Assembly (NCBI RefSeq): GCF_016735515.1
Contig: NZ_JAERQZ010000001.1
Coordinates: forward strand, 4,948,746-5,012,745
Length of the DNA stretch: 64,000 nt
Source of the DNA: Piscinibacter sp. HJYY11
Lineage (GTDB): Bacteria; Pseudomonadota; Gammaproteobacteria; Burkholderiales; Burkholderiaceae_C
Direction of reading: 5' to 3'
In this document: positions 25,410-33,104 of the stretch, one piece after another
How positions within the stretch are numbered: the first letter of the stretch is position 1
How the letters are laid out: every line of letters begins with the position of its first letter
Made by a program: the position numbers and the translations under genes
The notes under the pieces: model-generated
Databases searched by the model: none
What the model was told of the DNA's origin: nothing
The model's input: the letters and a program-made list of their open reading frames with translations, nothing else

Positions 25410-26371
25410 TGCCGCTCGAACGCCGTGTTGGCCGCGACCTTGCCCCAGAACTCGGTGCGCTCGCGCAGGTCCTTTGCAAACGTCGCCGAGTCCCAATGGC
25501 CCGGCTCGGAGGCGAGCCCATCGGCAAACGTCTTCATGTCCGCCGACGCCATCGCCACGGCGATCTCCTTCTGCAGCCGGTCGATCGCGGGCTGCGGCGT
25601 GCCCTTGGGCGCCCACAGGCCGGTGAAGTTCATGAGCCCGGCGAACTTGACGCCGGCCTCGTTGAACGTGGGCACGTCGGGCAGCTGGGCGAGGCGCTTG
25701 GGGCCGCTCACGGCCAGCAGCCGGGCCTTGCCGCCTTTCACGTGGCCCATCACGCCAGGGGTCGACGCGACCTGGAAGTCGACCGTGCCCGACAGCACCG
25801 CCATCGTGGCCTCGCCTGCGCCCTTGAACGGGACGTGCATGAACCTGGCGCCCGCCGCGATGCCCAGGGCCTCGCTCACGAAGTGCGGCGCCGAGCCGGC
25901 ACCGCCGGTGCCGTAGCTGACCTGGCCGGCACTGGCCTTCGCGGTGCCGATCAGCTCGGCAAGCGTCTTGTACTTCGACTCGGCGCGCACGACCACGCTC
26001 ATGGGCGCGAAGACGTAGGCGCCGACCGGGATGAGCGCCGTGTCGTAGTCGAACGGCAGCTTGCGCACGATGTGCGGCAGCAGCGCGTAGGTGGTGTCGT
26101 TCGCCACCAGCGTGTAGCCGTCGGCCGGCGCCTGCAACGCCGCCGAGATGCCGATGGTGCCGGCCGCGCCGGGCTTGTTCTCGACGAAGAAGGCCTGTCC
26201 GGTCTGCTCCTGCAGCTTGGCGGCCATCTTGCGCGTGACGACGTCGACCGCGCCCCCGGGCGGGTACGGCACGATGATGCGCACCGGCTTGGCCGGCCAG
26301 GCTTGTGCAGCGGCGGCGGTGGAAACCACCAGGGCGACGGCGGCCAGCATGTGGCGGATGAGATGTCTCAT
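25406..26371 (-). CDS. Bug family (TctC-like) periplasmic binding protein
   Basis: A 321-residue tripartite tricarboxylate transporter receptor of the Bug family. The Sec signal (MRHLIRHMLAAVALVVSTAAAAQA) is followed by WPAKPVRIIVPYPPGGAVDVVTR, the family hallmark, then NKPGAAGTIG and the ADGYTL motif. No TctA/TctB membrane genes accompany it. Orphan Bug proteins are abundant in Burkholderiales and may serve as receptors for shared transporters or sensors. A good AGGAG precedes the ATG. Ligand probably a carboxylate. Confidence 0.93.
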   Translation of the reverse strand: MRHLIRHMLAAVALVVSTAAAAQAWPAKPVRIIVPYPPGGAVDVVTRKMAAKLQEQTGQAFFVENKPGAAGTIGISAALQAPADGYTLVANDTTYALLPHIVRKLPFDYDTALIPVGAYVFAPMSVVVRAESKYKTLAELIGTAKASAGQVSYGTGGAGSAPHFVSEALGIAAGARFMHVPFKGAGEATMAVLSGTVDFQVASTPGVMGHVKGGKARLLAVSGPKRLAQLPDVPTFNEAGVKFAGLMNFTGLWAPKGTPQPAIDRLQKEIAVAMASADMKTFADGLASEPGHWDSATFAKDLRERTEFWGKVAANTAFERQ

Positions 26372-26389
26372 GGTTCTTCTCCTGCGCGA

Positions 26390-27313
26390 TCAGCCGTTGA
26401 GCACGGCGAGCGCGTTGCGGGCGGCGGCCACGCCCATCTTCACGTAGGCGTCGGAGGTGACGCCGCCGACGTGCGGGCTGAGCGTGATGCGCGCCTCGCC
26501 GTGGAACGGATGGCCGGCGGTCATGGGCTCGACCGCAAAGCTGTCGAGGCCGGCGCTCGCGACATGGCCGCTGCGGATGGCGGCCAAGAGCGCCGCTTCA
26601 TCGATGAGGCCACCGCGTGCGGTGTTGACGATGATGACGCCCTTCTTGCACGCCGCGAGCGTTTGCGCGTTGAGCAGCCTCGCGTTGTCGGCGGTCAGCG
26701 GGCAGTGCAGCGAGATCGCATCCGACTCGCGCCAGATCGTCGACAGGTCGGCACGTTCGACGTACGCGGGCACCTCCTTGGCATAGGGGTCGTGGCCCAG
26801 CACGCGCATGCCCATCGCATCGGCCATGCGCGCGAAGCGCAGACCGATCGCGCCGAGCCCGACGAGGCCGACGGTGCGGCCCTCGAGCTCGACGCTCTTG
26901 TGGGTCGACTTGTCCCAGTGGCCGGCGTGCATGCGCTCGTTCAGCGCCACGACCGACTTGGCGCAAGCCAGCAGCAAGGCCAGCGCGTGTTCCGCCACGG
27001 CGGCCGCGTTGGCGCCGGCCGCGGCCACCACCTGGATGCCGCGTGCTGCGGCGGCGGCCTTGTCGATGGTGTCGGTGCCGCTGCCGTGCTTGGAGATGAC
27101 CTTCAGGCTCGGGGCGGCGTCCATCGCGGCGGCGCCGACCTTGCCGTAGCGCACGATGATGGCCACCGGGTCGTGCTGGCGGCACAGCGACACGATGTCG
27201 TCTTCGGTCGGCGTCTTGCCGGCGTAGACCAGCGTGTAGTCCTTGAGCAGGGCCAGGGCCTGTTCGGCCAGGTCGTTGCCGGTGACGAGGAAGGTGGGCT
27301 TGGTGGTGCTCAC
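26390..27313 (-). CDS. D-2-hydroxyacid dehydrogenase (PGDH-like)
   Basis: A 307-residue NAD-dependent D-2-hydroxyacid dehydrogenase. The catalytic Arg is in VNTARGG, the Glu in LDSFAVEP and the His in SPHVGG. The NAD-binding glycines are in VGLVGLGAIGLRFA, and KHGSGTDTID is the substrate-side loop. No C-terminal ACT domain is present, so it is the short form. The GTG start at 27313 overlaps the RraA stop (GTGA). With the neighbouring aldolase and lactonase it probably interconverts a 2-oxo- and 2-hydroxyacid of the pathway. Confidence 0.92.
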   Translation of the reverse strand: MSTTKPTFLVTGNDLAEQALALLKDYTLVYAGKTPTEDDIVSLCRQHDPVAIIVRYGKVGAAAMDAAPSLKVISKHGSGTDTIDKAAAAARGIQVVAAAGANAAAVAEHALALLLACAKSVVALNERMHAGHWDKSTHKSVELEGRTVGLVGLGAIGLRFARMADAMGMRVLGHDPYAKEVPAYVERADLSTIWRESDAISLHCPLTADNARLLNAQTLAACKKGVIIVNTARGGLIDEAALLAAIRSGHVASAGLDSFAVEPMTAGHPFHGEARITLSPHVGGVTSDAYVKMGVAAARNALAVLNG

Positions 27314-28008
27314 AGCGATTCGCCTTCCTTCAGCACGCCGGCCGTCCGCAGGGCGCCGTCCAGCCAGGCGGGGCGCAGGGCCTTGCGGCTCTTGATGTCG
27401 GCGATGCGCTTCGTCTCGGCGGCCACCTTCTCGGCGGCCAGCGGCAGCATCGCAGCGGCCTTGTGGCGCTCGATGACGGTGATGCCGTCGGCATCGCCGA
27501 CCACCAGGTCACCCGGGTTCACCGTCACGCCGCCGATCGAGACCGGGTGGTTGACACGCCCGGCCACCGACTTGGTCGGGCCGTTGGGGTTGAGGCCGGC
27601 GGCATACATCGGGAAGCCCAGTTCGCGGATGGCCTCGCTGTCGCGCACCGCGCCGTCGATGACGACGCCTGCGATGCCCAGCGCGGCCGCCTGCTGGCAC
27701 ATGATCTCGCCCATCAGGGCGCTGCTCAGGTCGCCCTTGCCGTCGACGACGATCACGTCGCCCGGCTTGGCGAGCGCGAGCGCCGCATGGATCATCAGGT
27801 TGTCGCCCGGGCGCACCTCGACCGTCACCGCAGGCCCCGCGAGCCGCATGCTCGGCGCGAGCGGCGAGATGCGGCCGTGCAGCGCGCCGCGGCGGCCGGC
27901 CACGTCGGCAAAGATCGACGAGGGGAACTTCGCGGCCTGCTCCACGACACCGGCGTCGACGCGCTCGATGTCCTTGATCACGTCCGGCAATGCAGCGGCT
28001 TGACTCAT
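27310..28008 (-). CDS. RraA-like / HMG-CHA aldolase family protein
   Basis: A 232-residue protein of the RraA/4-hydroxy-4-methyl-2-oxoglutarate aldolase family. The key G-x-x-x-R-D motif is present in DGAVRDSEAI, as are PGDNLMIHAAL and VDGKGDLSSALMGE. Members with the Arg-Asp pair cleave 4-carboxy-4-hydroxy-2-oxoadipate or HMG to pyruvate plus an oxoacid, or act as oxaloacetate decarboxylases. Catabolic context favours an enzyme rather than an RNase E inhibitor. An AAGGAG precedes the ATG. Confidence 0.9.
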   Translation of the reverse strand: MSQAAALPDVIKDIERVDAGVVEQAAKFPSSIFADVAGRRGALHGRISPLAPSMRLAGPAVTVEVRPGDNLMIHAALALAKPGDVIVVDGKGDLSSALMGEIMCQQAAALGIAGVVIDGAVRDSEAIRELGFPMYAAGLNPNGPTKSVAGRVNHPVSIGGVTVNPGDLVVGDADGITVIERHKAAAMLPLAAEKVAAETKRIADIKSRKALRPAWLDGALRTAGVLKEGESL

Positions 28009-28050
28009 GAGAATCTCCTTGGGAAACGGGGGAAAGAAGGGGAACGTGCG

Positions 28051-29019
28051 TCAGTCGATCCGTGCGCCGGAATCCTTGACGACCTTGCCCCAGCGCGGGA
28101 TCTCGGTCTTGATCAGCGCGGCGAACTCATCCGGCGTGCCACCGGCCGCGTCGGCGCCTTCGTCGCCGAGTCGCTTGCGAAGCTCGGCGGCCTTGAGCGC
28201 CTTGTTGAACTCGGCATTCACCTTGGCCACCACATCCTTGGGCGTGCCAGCGGGCGCGAGCAGGCCGAACCACGTGACGGCGTCGAAGCCCTTGTAGCCC
28301 GACTCGTTGATGGTGGGCACGTCCGGCAGGTCGTCCACACGCGCGGCGGAGGTGACCGCCAGCGCGCGCAGCTTGCCCTGCTTGATCTGCCCGAGCAGCG
28401 TCGGCACCGACGACATGTACAGCTCGACCGTGCCGCCCACCACGTCGGTCAGCGCCTGCGCGGCGCCCTTGTACGGCACGTGCTGCGTCTTGATGCCGGC
28501 GGCCTTCTGGAAGAGCTCGGAGGTCAGGTGCGCCACCGTGCCGTTGCCGGGCGACGCGAAATTCAGCTGGCCCGGCTTGGCCTTGGCCGCGGCGGTCACG
28601 TCGGCCAGCGTCTTGTACTTGGAGCCGATGCCCGTGACGAGCACGAGCGGCGCCTGCGCGATCAGCACGACCGGCACCAGGTCCTTCTGCGGGTCGTACG
28701 GCAACTTGGCGTACAGCGAGGGGTTGATCGCCAGGTTGCTGGTCTGCCCGAGCACCAGCGTATAGCCATCGGCCGGCGACTTGGCGACGCTGTCGACGCC
28801 CAGGTTGCCGCCGGCGCCGGGCTTGTTGTCGATCACGAAGGTCCAGCCGGTGGCCTTGGACACACGCTCGCTGGTCTCGCGCGCAATGATGTCGGTGCCG
28901 CCGCCCGGAGGGAAGGGCACCACGATGCGGATGGGCTTGGAGGGCCAGGCCTGCGCCAGGGCGCTGCCGGAGATGAGCGTGGCGGCGAAGGCCAGCACGA
29001 GGCGTCGTGATGCTTGCAT
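28051..29019 (-). CDS. Bug family periplasmic binding protein
   Basis: A 322-residue orphan Bug protein with a Sec signal (MQASRRLVLAFAATLISGSALA), AWPSKPIRIVVPFPPGGGTDIIAR and ADGYTL. An AGGAGACATTCA spacer supports the start. It is the first gene of the leftward cluster that continues to 24465. Its upstream region carries the element shared with the porin promoter, so the LysR encoded divergently at 29154 probably controls both. Confidence 0.93.
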   Translation of the reverse strand: MQASRRLVLAFAATLISGSALAQAWPSKPIRIVVPFPPGGGTDIIARETSERVSKATGWTFVIDNKPGAGGNLGVDSVAKSPADGYTLVLGQTSNLAINPSLYAKLPYDPQKDLVPVVLIAQAPLVLVTGIGSKYKTLADVTAAAKAKPGQLNFASPGNGTVAHLTSELFQKAAGIKTQHVPYKGAAQALTDVVGGTVELYMSSVPTLLGQIKQGKLRALAVTSAARVDDLPDVPTINESGYKGFDAVTWFGLLAPAGTPKDVVAKVNAEFNKALKAAELRKRLGDEGADAAGGTPDEFAALIKTEIPRWGKVVKDSGARID

Positions 29020-29087
29020 TGAATGTCTCCTGGTGTGTGTCGAGCCGGACCACCTCCTGTCGGGGCGGGGTGATCATCTGCCTGCAG

Positions 29088-29139
29088 TATTGGCGCCGCG
29101 AGATGTACAGTCCAATCGATTCTTTCTTCTGATTCATTC
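29088..29139 (-). promoter_or_regulatory. Shared LysR-linked promoter element, copy 1
   Basis: Read on +: TATTG (29088-29092), 17 bp, GTCCAATCGA (29110-29119), then a T-rich segment that matches copy 2 (33015-33066) at 13 of 20 positions. On the minus strand this reads TCGATTGGAC-N17-CAATA: TTGGAC resembles a -35 box and the AATACT region a weak -10. ATC-N13-GAT flanks the T-rich part and may be a regulator site. Confidence 0.65.
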
Positions 29140-29153
29140 ATGGAGCTTTTGCA

Positions 29154-30044
29154 ATGGATCTGCGAGACCTGCGCTACTTCGAGACGATTGCCGAGTTGCA
29201 GCACCTGGGTCGAGCGTCCACCCGGCTCCACCGGTCCCAGCCGGCCCTGACCAGCAGCATCCGCCGTCTGGAGACCGCCTGCGGCGCCGCGCTCTTCGAG
29301 AAGGCCGGCCGCGGCATCAAGCTCACCGAGGCGGGCCACGTGCTGCTCAAGTGGGCGCAGCGCATGCGCTTCGATGTGGAAGACGCCAAGCGCGAGTTGT
29401 CGTCGATCGGCGCCGGCCTGACCGGGCATGTGCGCCTGGGCGTGGTGCCGACGGCGGCTCAGTTCCTGCTGCCCGCGGTCGCGCGCCAGTTGCTGAAGGA
29501 AGCGCCCGACGTGACGCTGCACACGGTGGTCGGGCTGATCGCCATGCTCAAGCCGCAGCTCCACGCCGGCGAGCTCGACCTGATGGTGGCGACCGAAAGC
29601 GCGCCCGATGCGGGCTACGTGTCGCAGGTGCTGTTGGAGGACATGATCGTCGTGGCCGCGAGCGAGCGCCACGAGGTGTTCCGCAAGGCCAAGAGCCTCA
29701 AGGACCTGGTGGCGTATCGATGGGCCCTACAGCCGCCGGGGTTGCCCACGCGGGACTGGCTGGACCACACCTTCGACCGCAAGGGCCTGCCGCGGCCCCA
29801 CGTGCAGGTGGAGACGACCAGCCTCATCAGCCTGCCCGCGCTGATCGTGCAGACGGGGCTGCTGAGCTTCATCTCGCGGCACCACCTGCAAGGGCCGAGC
29901 CGCATCCCCGGGCTGAAGGAAGTGCCGATCACCGGCGCCACGATGCGGCGCCGGCTCGTCGTGACCTACCGGGCCAACAGCTTCCTGTCGCCGGCGGCGA
30001 AGCGGCTGGTCGAACTGTTCCTGCGCTCCGCCTCTGCGGACTGA
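29154..30044 (+). CDS. LysR family transcriptional regulator
   Basis: A 296-residue LysR protein: MDLRDLRYFETIAELQHLGRASTRLHRSQPALTSSI is the DNA-binding start, followed by the effector domain. It is divergent from the Bug/aldolase cluster with 134 bp between starts, and the gap holds the shared promoter element. The same element precedes the porin gene 4 kb away, so this regulator may govern at least two units. Effector unknown, probably the carboxylate taken up through the porin and Bug proteins. Confidence 0.92.
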   Translation: MDLRDLRYFETIAELQHLGRASTRLHRSQPALTSSIRRLETACGAALFEKAGRGIKLTEAGHVLLKWAQRMRFDVEDAKRELSSIGAGLTGHVRLGVVPTAAQFLLPAVARQLLKEAPDVTLHTVVGLIAMLKPQLHAGELDLMVATESAPDAGYVSQVLLEDMIVVAASERHEVFRKAKSLKDLVAYRWALQPPGLPTRDWLDHTFDRKGLPRPHVQVETTSLISLPALIVQTGLLSFISRHHLQGPSRIPGLKEVPITGATMRRRLVVTYRANSFLSPAAKRLVELFLRSASAD

Positions 30045-30072
30045 GCGGCAGGCGAGCGAAGCGGCGTGGGCT

Positions 30073-31053
30073 TCAGTCGAGCTTGATGCCGGCGTCGCGG
30101 ATCACGGCGGCCCAGCGCTGCGAGTCGGCGGCCTGCCGCTGCGCCAGCTGCGCCGGCGTGCCGTCGACGACCGTGACGCCGAGCTTCTCGAAGCTGGCCG
30201 CGACGCTGCGGTCCTGGAGGATGCGGCTCACCTCCTGGTGCAGCCGCTGCACGATGGCGGCGGGTGTCTTCGCCGGCACATAGATCGCCTGCCACTGCTC
30301 GACGACGAAATCCTTGAAGCCGGCTTCCGTCATGGTCGGCACGCTGGGCAAGGCTGGCATCCGGCTCGCCGACGTGACGGCCAGGGCGCGCAGCTTTCCG
30401 GACTGCACGTGCGGAAGCGCGGCGGCGATGGGGGCGAACATGAAGGTCACCTGGCCACCGATCACGTCCTGCAGCGCCGGCACGTCGCCCTTGTACGGCA
30501 CGTGGGTCATCGTGGTCTGCGACTGCAACCGGAGGAGCTCGCCCTGCATCTGCAGGATGGTGCCGTTGCCGCCCGAGGCGAAGGCCACGCTGCCCGGTTT
30601 CTCCTTCGCAGCGGCGATGAGCTGCGCCACCGAGGTGTACGGCGTGGTGGCGGCGTTGACCACCAGCAGGTGCGGCACCGTGCCCACCAGCGACACTGGC
30701 TCATAGGCCTTGGCCGGGTCGTAGGGCAGCTTCATCAGATGCGGGACGATCGCCTGCGGGCCGATCGAGGTGCCGAGCACGGTCTGGCCATCCGGTGCCG
30801 CGCGTGCCACGAAGGCGCCGCCGATCGTGCCGGTGGCGCCGGCCCGGTTGTCGACGATCACCGTCGTCTTGAGGGCTTCGCCGAGGCGCTGGGCGATGGT
30901 GCGCCCGAGGATGTCGGTGGTGCCGCCCGGCGGATAGGGCACGACGTAGTTGAGGGTGCGTCCGGGCCAGGGCTCTTGCGCGATGGAGATCGCGGGTGCA
31001 CAGATAGCCATGACGAAGACGGCGGCGAAGCGCAGGGGCAGGCGAGGGTTCAT
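30073..31053 (-). CDS. Bug family periplasmic binding protein
   Basis: A 326-residue orphan Bug protein: Sec signal (MNPRLPLRFAAVFVMAICAPAISIA), PGRTLNYVVPYPPGGTTDILGR, NRAGATGTIGG and HVPYKGDVPALQDVIGGQVTFMFAP. It follows the LigI-like gene by 9 bp in the same direction, so the porin, hydrolase and binding protein probably form one transcript. Ligand unknown. Confidence 0.92.
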   Translation of the reverse strand: MNPRLPLRFAAVFVMAICAPAISIAQEPWPGRTLNYVVPYPPGGTTDILGRTIAQRLGEALKTTVIVDNRAGATGTIGGAFVARAAPDGQTVLGTSIGPQAIVPHLMKLPYDPAKAYEPVSLVGTVPHLLVVNAATTPYTSVAQLIAAAKEKPGSVAFASGGNGTILQMQGELLRLQSQTTMTHVPYKGDVPALQDVIGGQVTFMFAPIAAALPHVQSGKLRALAVTSASRMPALPSVPTMTEAGFKDFVVEQWQAIYVPAKTPAAIVQRLHQEVSRILQDRSVAASFEKLGVTVVDGTPAQLAQRQAADSQRWAAVIRDAGIKLD

Positions 31054-31062
31054 GGGAGGCGG

Positions 31063-31905
31063 TCAGAAGTTGTAGAGATCGGTGGGGTTGTCGACCAGCG
31101 CACGCCGCCACGTCACGTCGTCGGCGGTCCACCGGCGAAGCAGGGCCAGCAGCTCGGCTTCGTCGGGTGCGGCGTGCAGGCCGGCGTGCACGGTCGGGTG
31201 AGGCCAGTTGCTGCCCCACACCATGCGGTGCGGGGCGACATGCAGGTAGGCCCTGGCCATGGCTTGTGCATCGGCTGACCACTGCGCAGGGGTGGTGCCG
31301 TCCTGCAGGTAGGCGCCAGACAGCTTGACCCAGGCGCGCCCGGTGTCCAGCAAGGCCAGGATGGCGTGATGCCCGGGGTGCTCACGCCCCGGATGGGGCA
31401 GCCGGCCCAGGTGATCGAACACCAGGGGCACGGGCAGCCGCTGCAACCGTGTGGCGACCTGCGGCCAGAGCGCCGCGGGCAGCAGCAGCTCGACATGCCA
31501 CCCGAGGGGCGCGATGCGTTCCGCAAGCGGTTCCAGGTCATCGAGCGAGAGGCCGCCCAGGGTCTGGTTGAAGCGCACGCCGCGCACGCCCTCGGCATGC
31601 AGGCTCGCGAGCGTGGCCTCGTCGACATCGGCGCTCAGGACCGCGATGCCGCGGGCCTGCACACCCGAGGCGTTCAACGCCCGGATCGCCTCGACGGTGC
31701 AGCGGTTGTCCTGTCCGTAGGTCGAGGGCGTGACCACGACGCAGCGTTGCAGGCCGAGCCGCGACTGGAGGGCCGCATAGGCCGGCACCAGCGCATCCGG
31801 CGGCACCAGCCGGGCACCGGGCGCCGCGGGGAACCGTGCGTCGTAGATGTGCATGTGACAGTCACATGCACCCGGCGGCAAGGCCGCAGGGGCACCGGCG
31901 TGCAT
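31063..31905 (-). CDS. LigI-like amidohydrolase_2 (dicarboxylate lactonase type)
   Basis: A 280-residue TIM-barrel hydrolase. The N-terminal metal motif CDCHMHIYD, the VTPSTYGQDN loop and the final GSNWPHPT catalytic Asp-like segment resemble 2-pyrone-4,6-dicarboxylate lactonase (LigI) and related enzymes. The ATG at 31905 lies 11 bp after the porin stop; a longer frame upstream runs into the porin and is rejected. With the RraA-type aldolase nearby it recalls the lower protocatechuate 4,5-cleavage route, but no dioxygenase is present, so the substrate stays open. Confidence 0.85.
   Translation of the reverse strand: MHAGAPAALPPGACDCHMHIYDARFPAAPGARLVPPDALVPAYAALQSRLGLQRCVVVTPSTYGQDNRCTVEAIRALNASGVQARGIAVLSADVDEATLASLHAEGVRGVRFNQTLGGLSLDDLEPLAERIAPLGWHVELLLPAALWPQVATRLQRLPVPLVFDHLGRLPHPGREHPGHHAILALLDTGRAWVKLSGAYLQDGTTPAQWSADAQAMARAYLHVAPHRMVWGSNWPHPTVHAGLHAAPDEAELLALLRRWTADDVTWRRALVDNPTDLYNF
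31849..31871. repeat. Perfect 23-bp palindrome inside the LigI-like gene
   Basis: Arms GTGCATGTGAC (31849-31859) and GTCACATGCAC (31861-31871) around a single A. It encodes the metal-binding CDCHMH motif on the minus strand. It may be coincidental because that motif restricts codon choice, or it may be an operator or RNA hairpin near the gene start. Confidence 0.7.
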
Positions 31906-31915
31906 GTGGTGCCGG

Positions 31916-32986
31916 TCAGAAGTTGTGCCGCAGGCCTGCTTCCCAGCCGGTGGATCGCCCCCCGGCGGGCAGCGTCGTGCCGCCGGGAATGACGAAGGTG
32001 GCGGTCCCTTCGTTCTCGATGCGCGCGGCCTGGGCGTAGAGGCCGGTTCGCTTCGACAGGTTGTAGACGACGCCGAGGCCGATCTGGCGGGCGTCGTTGT
32101 TGTCGATCGACGTGGCGCCGACACGGCCCTGCAGGTTGGCCTGCAGGTAGGAGAGCTTCAGGTCCGTGGCGCCGATGCTGCCCAGGGCCCCGAGCATCAG
32201 GTTGGTCTGCTTGGCCTGCGACTGCTCGTAGCGACGCAAGGCCGCCGTGAGGCGCACGGGCCCAATGGCGCCATTGGCGCCGATCACGCCGTCCTTGAAC
32301 TTGCCGCTGGCGGTGAGGTCGTTTTCGGTGGTGGCATAGGCCGCGCTCACGCCGAACACCTTGGTTTGCCACGCAAGACGGCCACCGATCAGCTTGTGCT
32401 GGCCGTTCGCGGCCGTGCCCCCCTCACCGGCGGCAAGCATCAGGGCGCCTTCCACGCCACCCAGCCCTGCGGGCAGGATGTACTGCACCGAATTGCTGGA
32501 ACGCACCGTCGTGTTGGGGTTGGTGCCGAAGGCGTTGCGGACCGGCCCCTGCTGCGCAGCGGAGGAGAAGTTGTTCGACCCCGCCACGCCCACGTGCGAG
32601 AACACGTCGTGACGCGACCAGGTGGTGTAGGTCGGCGTGTAGTCGCGCCCGAGGCGCACTTCGCCAGCGGGCTTGCTCGCGAGCGACAGCGTGGCGCGCC
32701 GGTCCCAGAACTGCGTGCCGCCACTGCTCGTGCCGGCATCGATGTTGATGCCCGATTCGATCCAGAAGCCGGCGGAGAGCCCGTTGCCGAGTTCCTCGTT
32801 GCCGCGGAAGTAGAGCCGGCTCGTGCTGTTGGCGCCACTGACGAGCGACTTGACCGAGCCGCCGCCTGAATTGGCGACGCTCCGCGCGGCCGCATCCATG
32901 ACACCACCGAGGGTCACGCTGGACTGGGCCAGCGCGCCACCGGAACAGACGGCCGCTGCAGCCGCCACGATGATTGTTTGTTTCAC
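31916..32986 (-). CDS. Outer-membrane porin (OmpC/Gram-negative porin family)
   Basis: A 356-residue trimeric porin: Sec signal ending GGALA-QSSVTLGGVMD, alternating beta strands (YFRGNEELGNGLSAGFWIE, GLGVVYNLSKRTGLYAQ) and a terminal Phe in GLRHNF required for outer-membrane insertion. The GTG at 32986 is chosen over 32998 because GGAGA at 32992-32996 is properly spaced for it. It is first in a transcript with the LigI-like hydrolase and a Bug protein, so it probably admits the same substrate. Confidence 0.92.
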   Translation of the reverse strand: MKQTIIVAAAAAVCSGGALAQSSVTLGGVMDAAARSVANSGGGSVKSLVSGANSTSRLYFRGNEELGNGLSAGFWIESGINIDAGTSSGGTQFWDRRATLSLASKPAGEVRLGRDYTPTYTTWSRHDVFSHVGVAGSNNFSSAAQQGPVRNAFGTNPNTTVRSSNSVQYILPAGLGGVEGALMLAAGEGGTAANGQHKLIGGRLAWQTKVFGVSAAYATTENDLTASGKFKDGVIGANGAIGPVRLTAALRRYEQSQAKQTNLMLGALGSIGATDLKLSYLQANLQGRVGATSIDNNDARQIGLGVVYNLSKRTGLYAQAARIENEGTATFVIPGGTTLPAGGRSTGWEAGLRHNF

Positions 32987-33014
32987 TGTTGTCTCCACAG
33001 GGGTGCGGCCGAAG

Positions 33015-33066
33015 TATTGAGACCTGTGGAGGCGCCGTCCAATCGAAAGTTTTTTCGGATCGATCC
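33015..33066 (-). promoter_or_regulatory. Shared LysR-linked promoter element, copy 2
   Basis: Read on +: TATTG (33015-33019), exactly 17 bp, GTCCAATCGA (33037-33046), then a T-rich tract, as in copy 1 at 29088. It ends 28 bp before the porin start, giving a short leader if it is a promoter. ATC-N13-GAT is kept at the same place. Confidence 0.65.
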
Positions 33067-33104
33067 ATCCGGCTTTTGGAATGCCGCGCCGGAAGGGAGA
33101 TCCC

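Noticed and set aside
25409..28003. 864-codon plus-strand ORF
   Set aside because: Antisense across three well-supported minus-strand genes, with no recognisable protein features.
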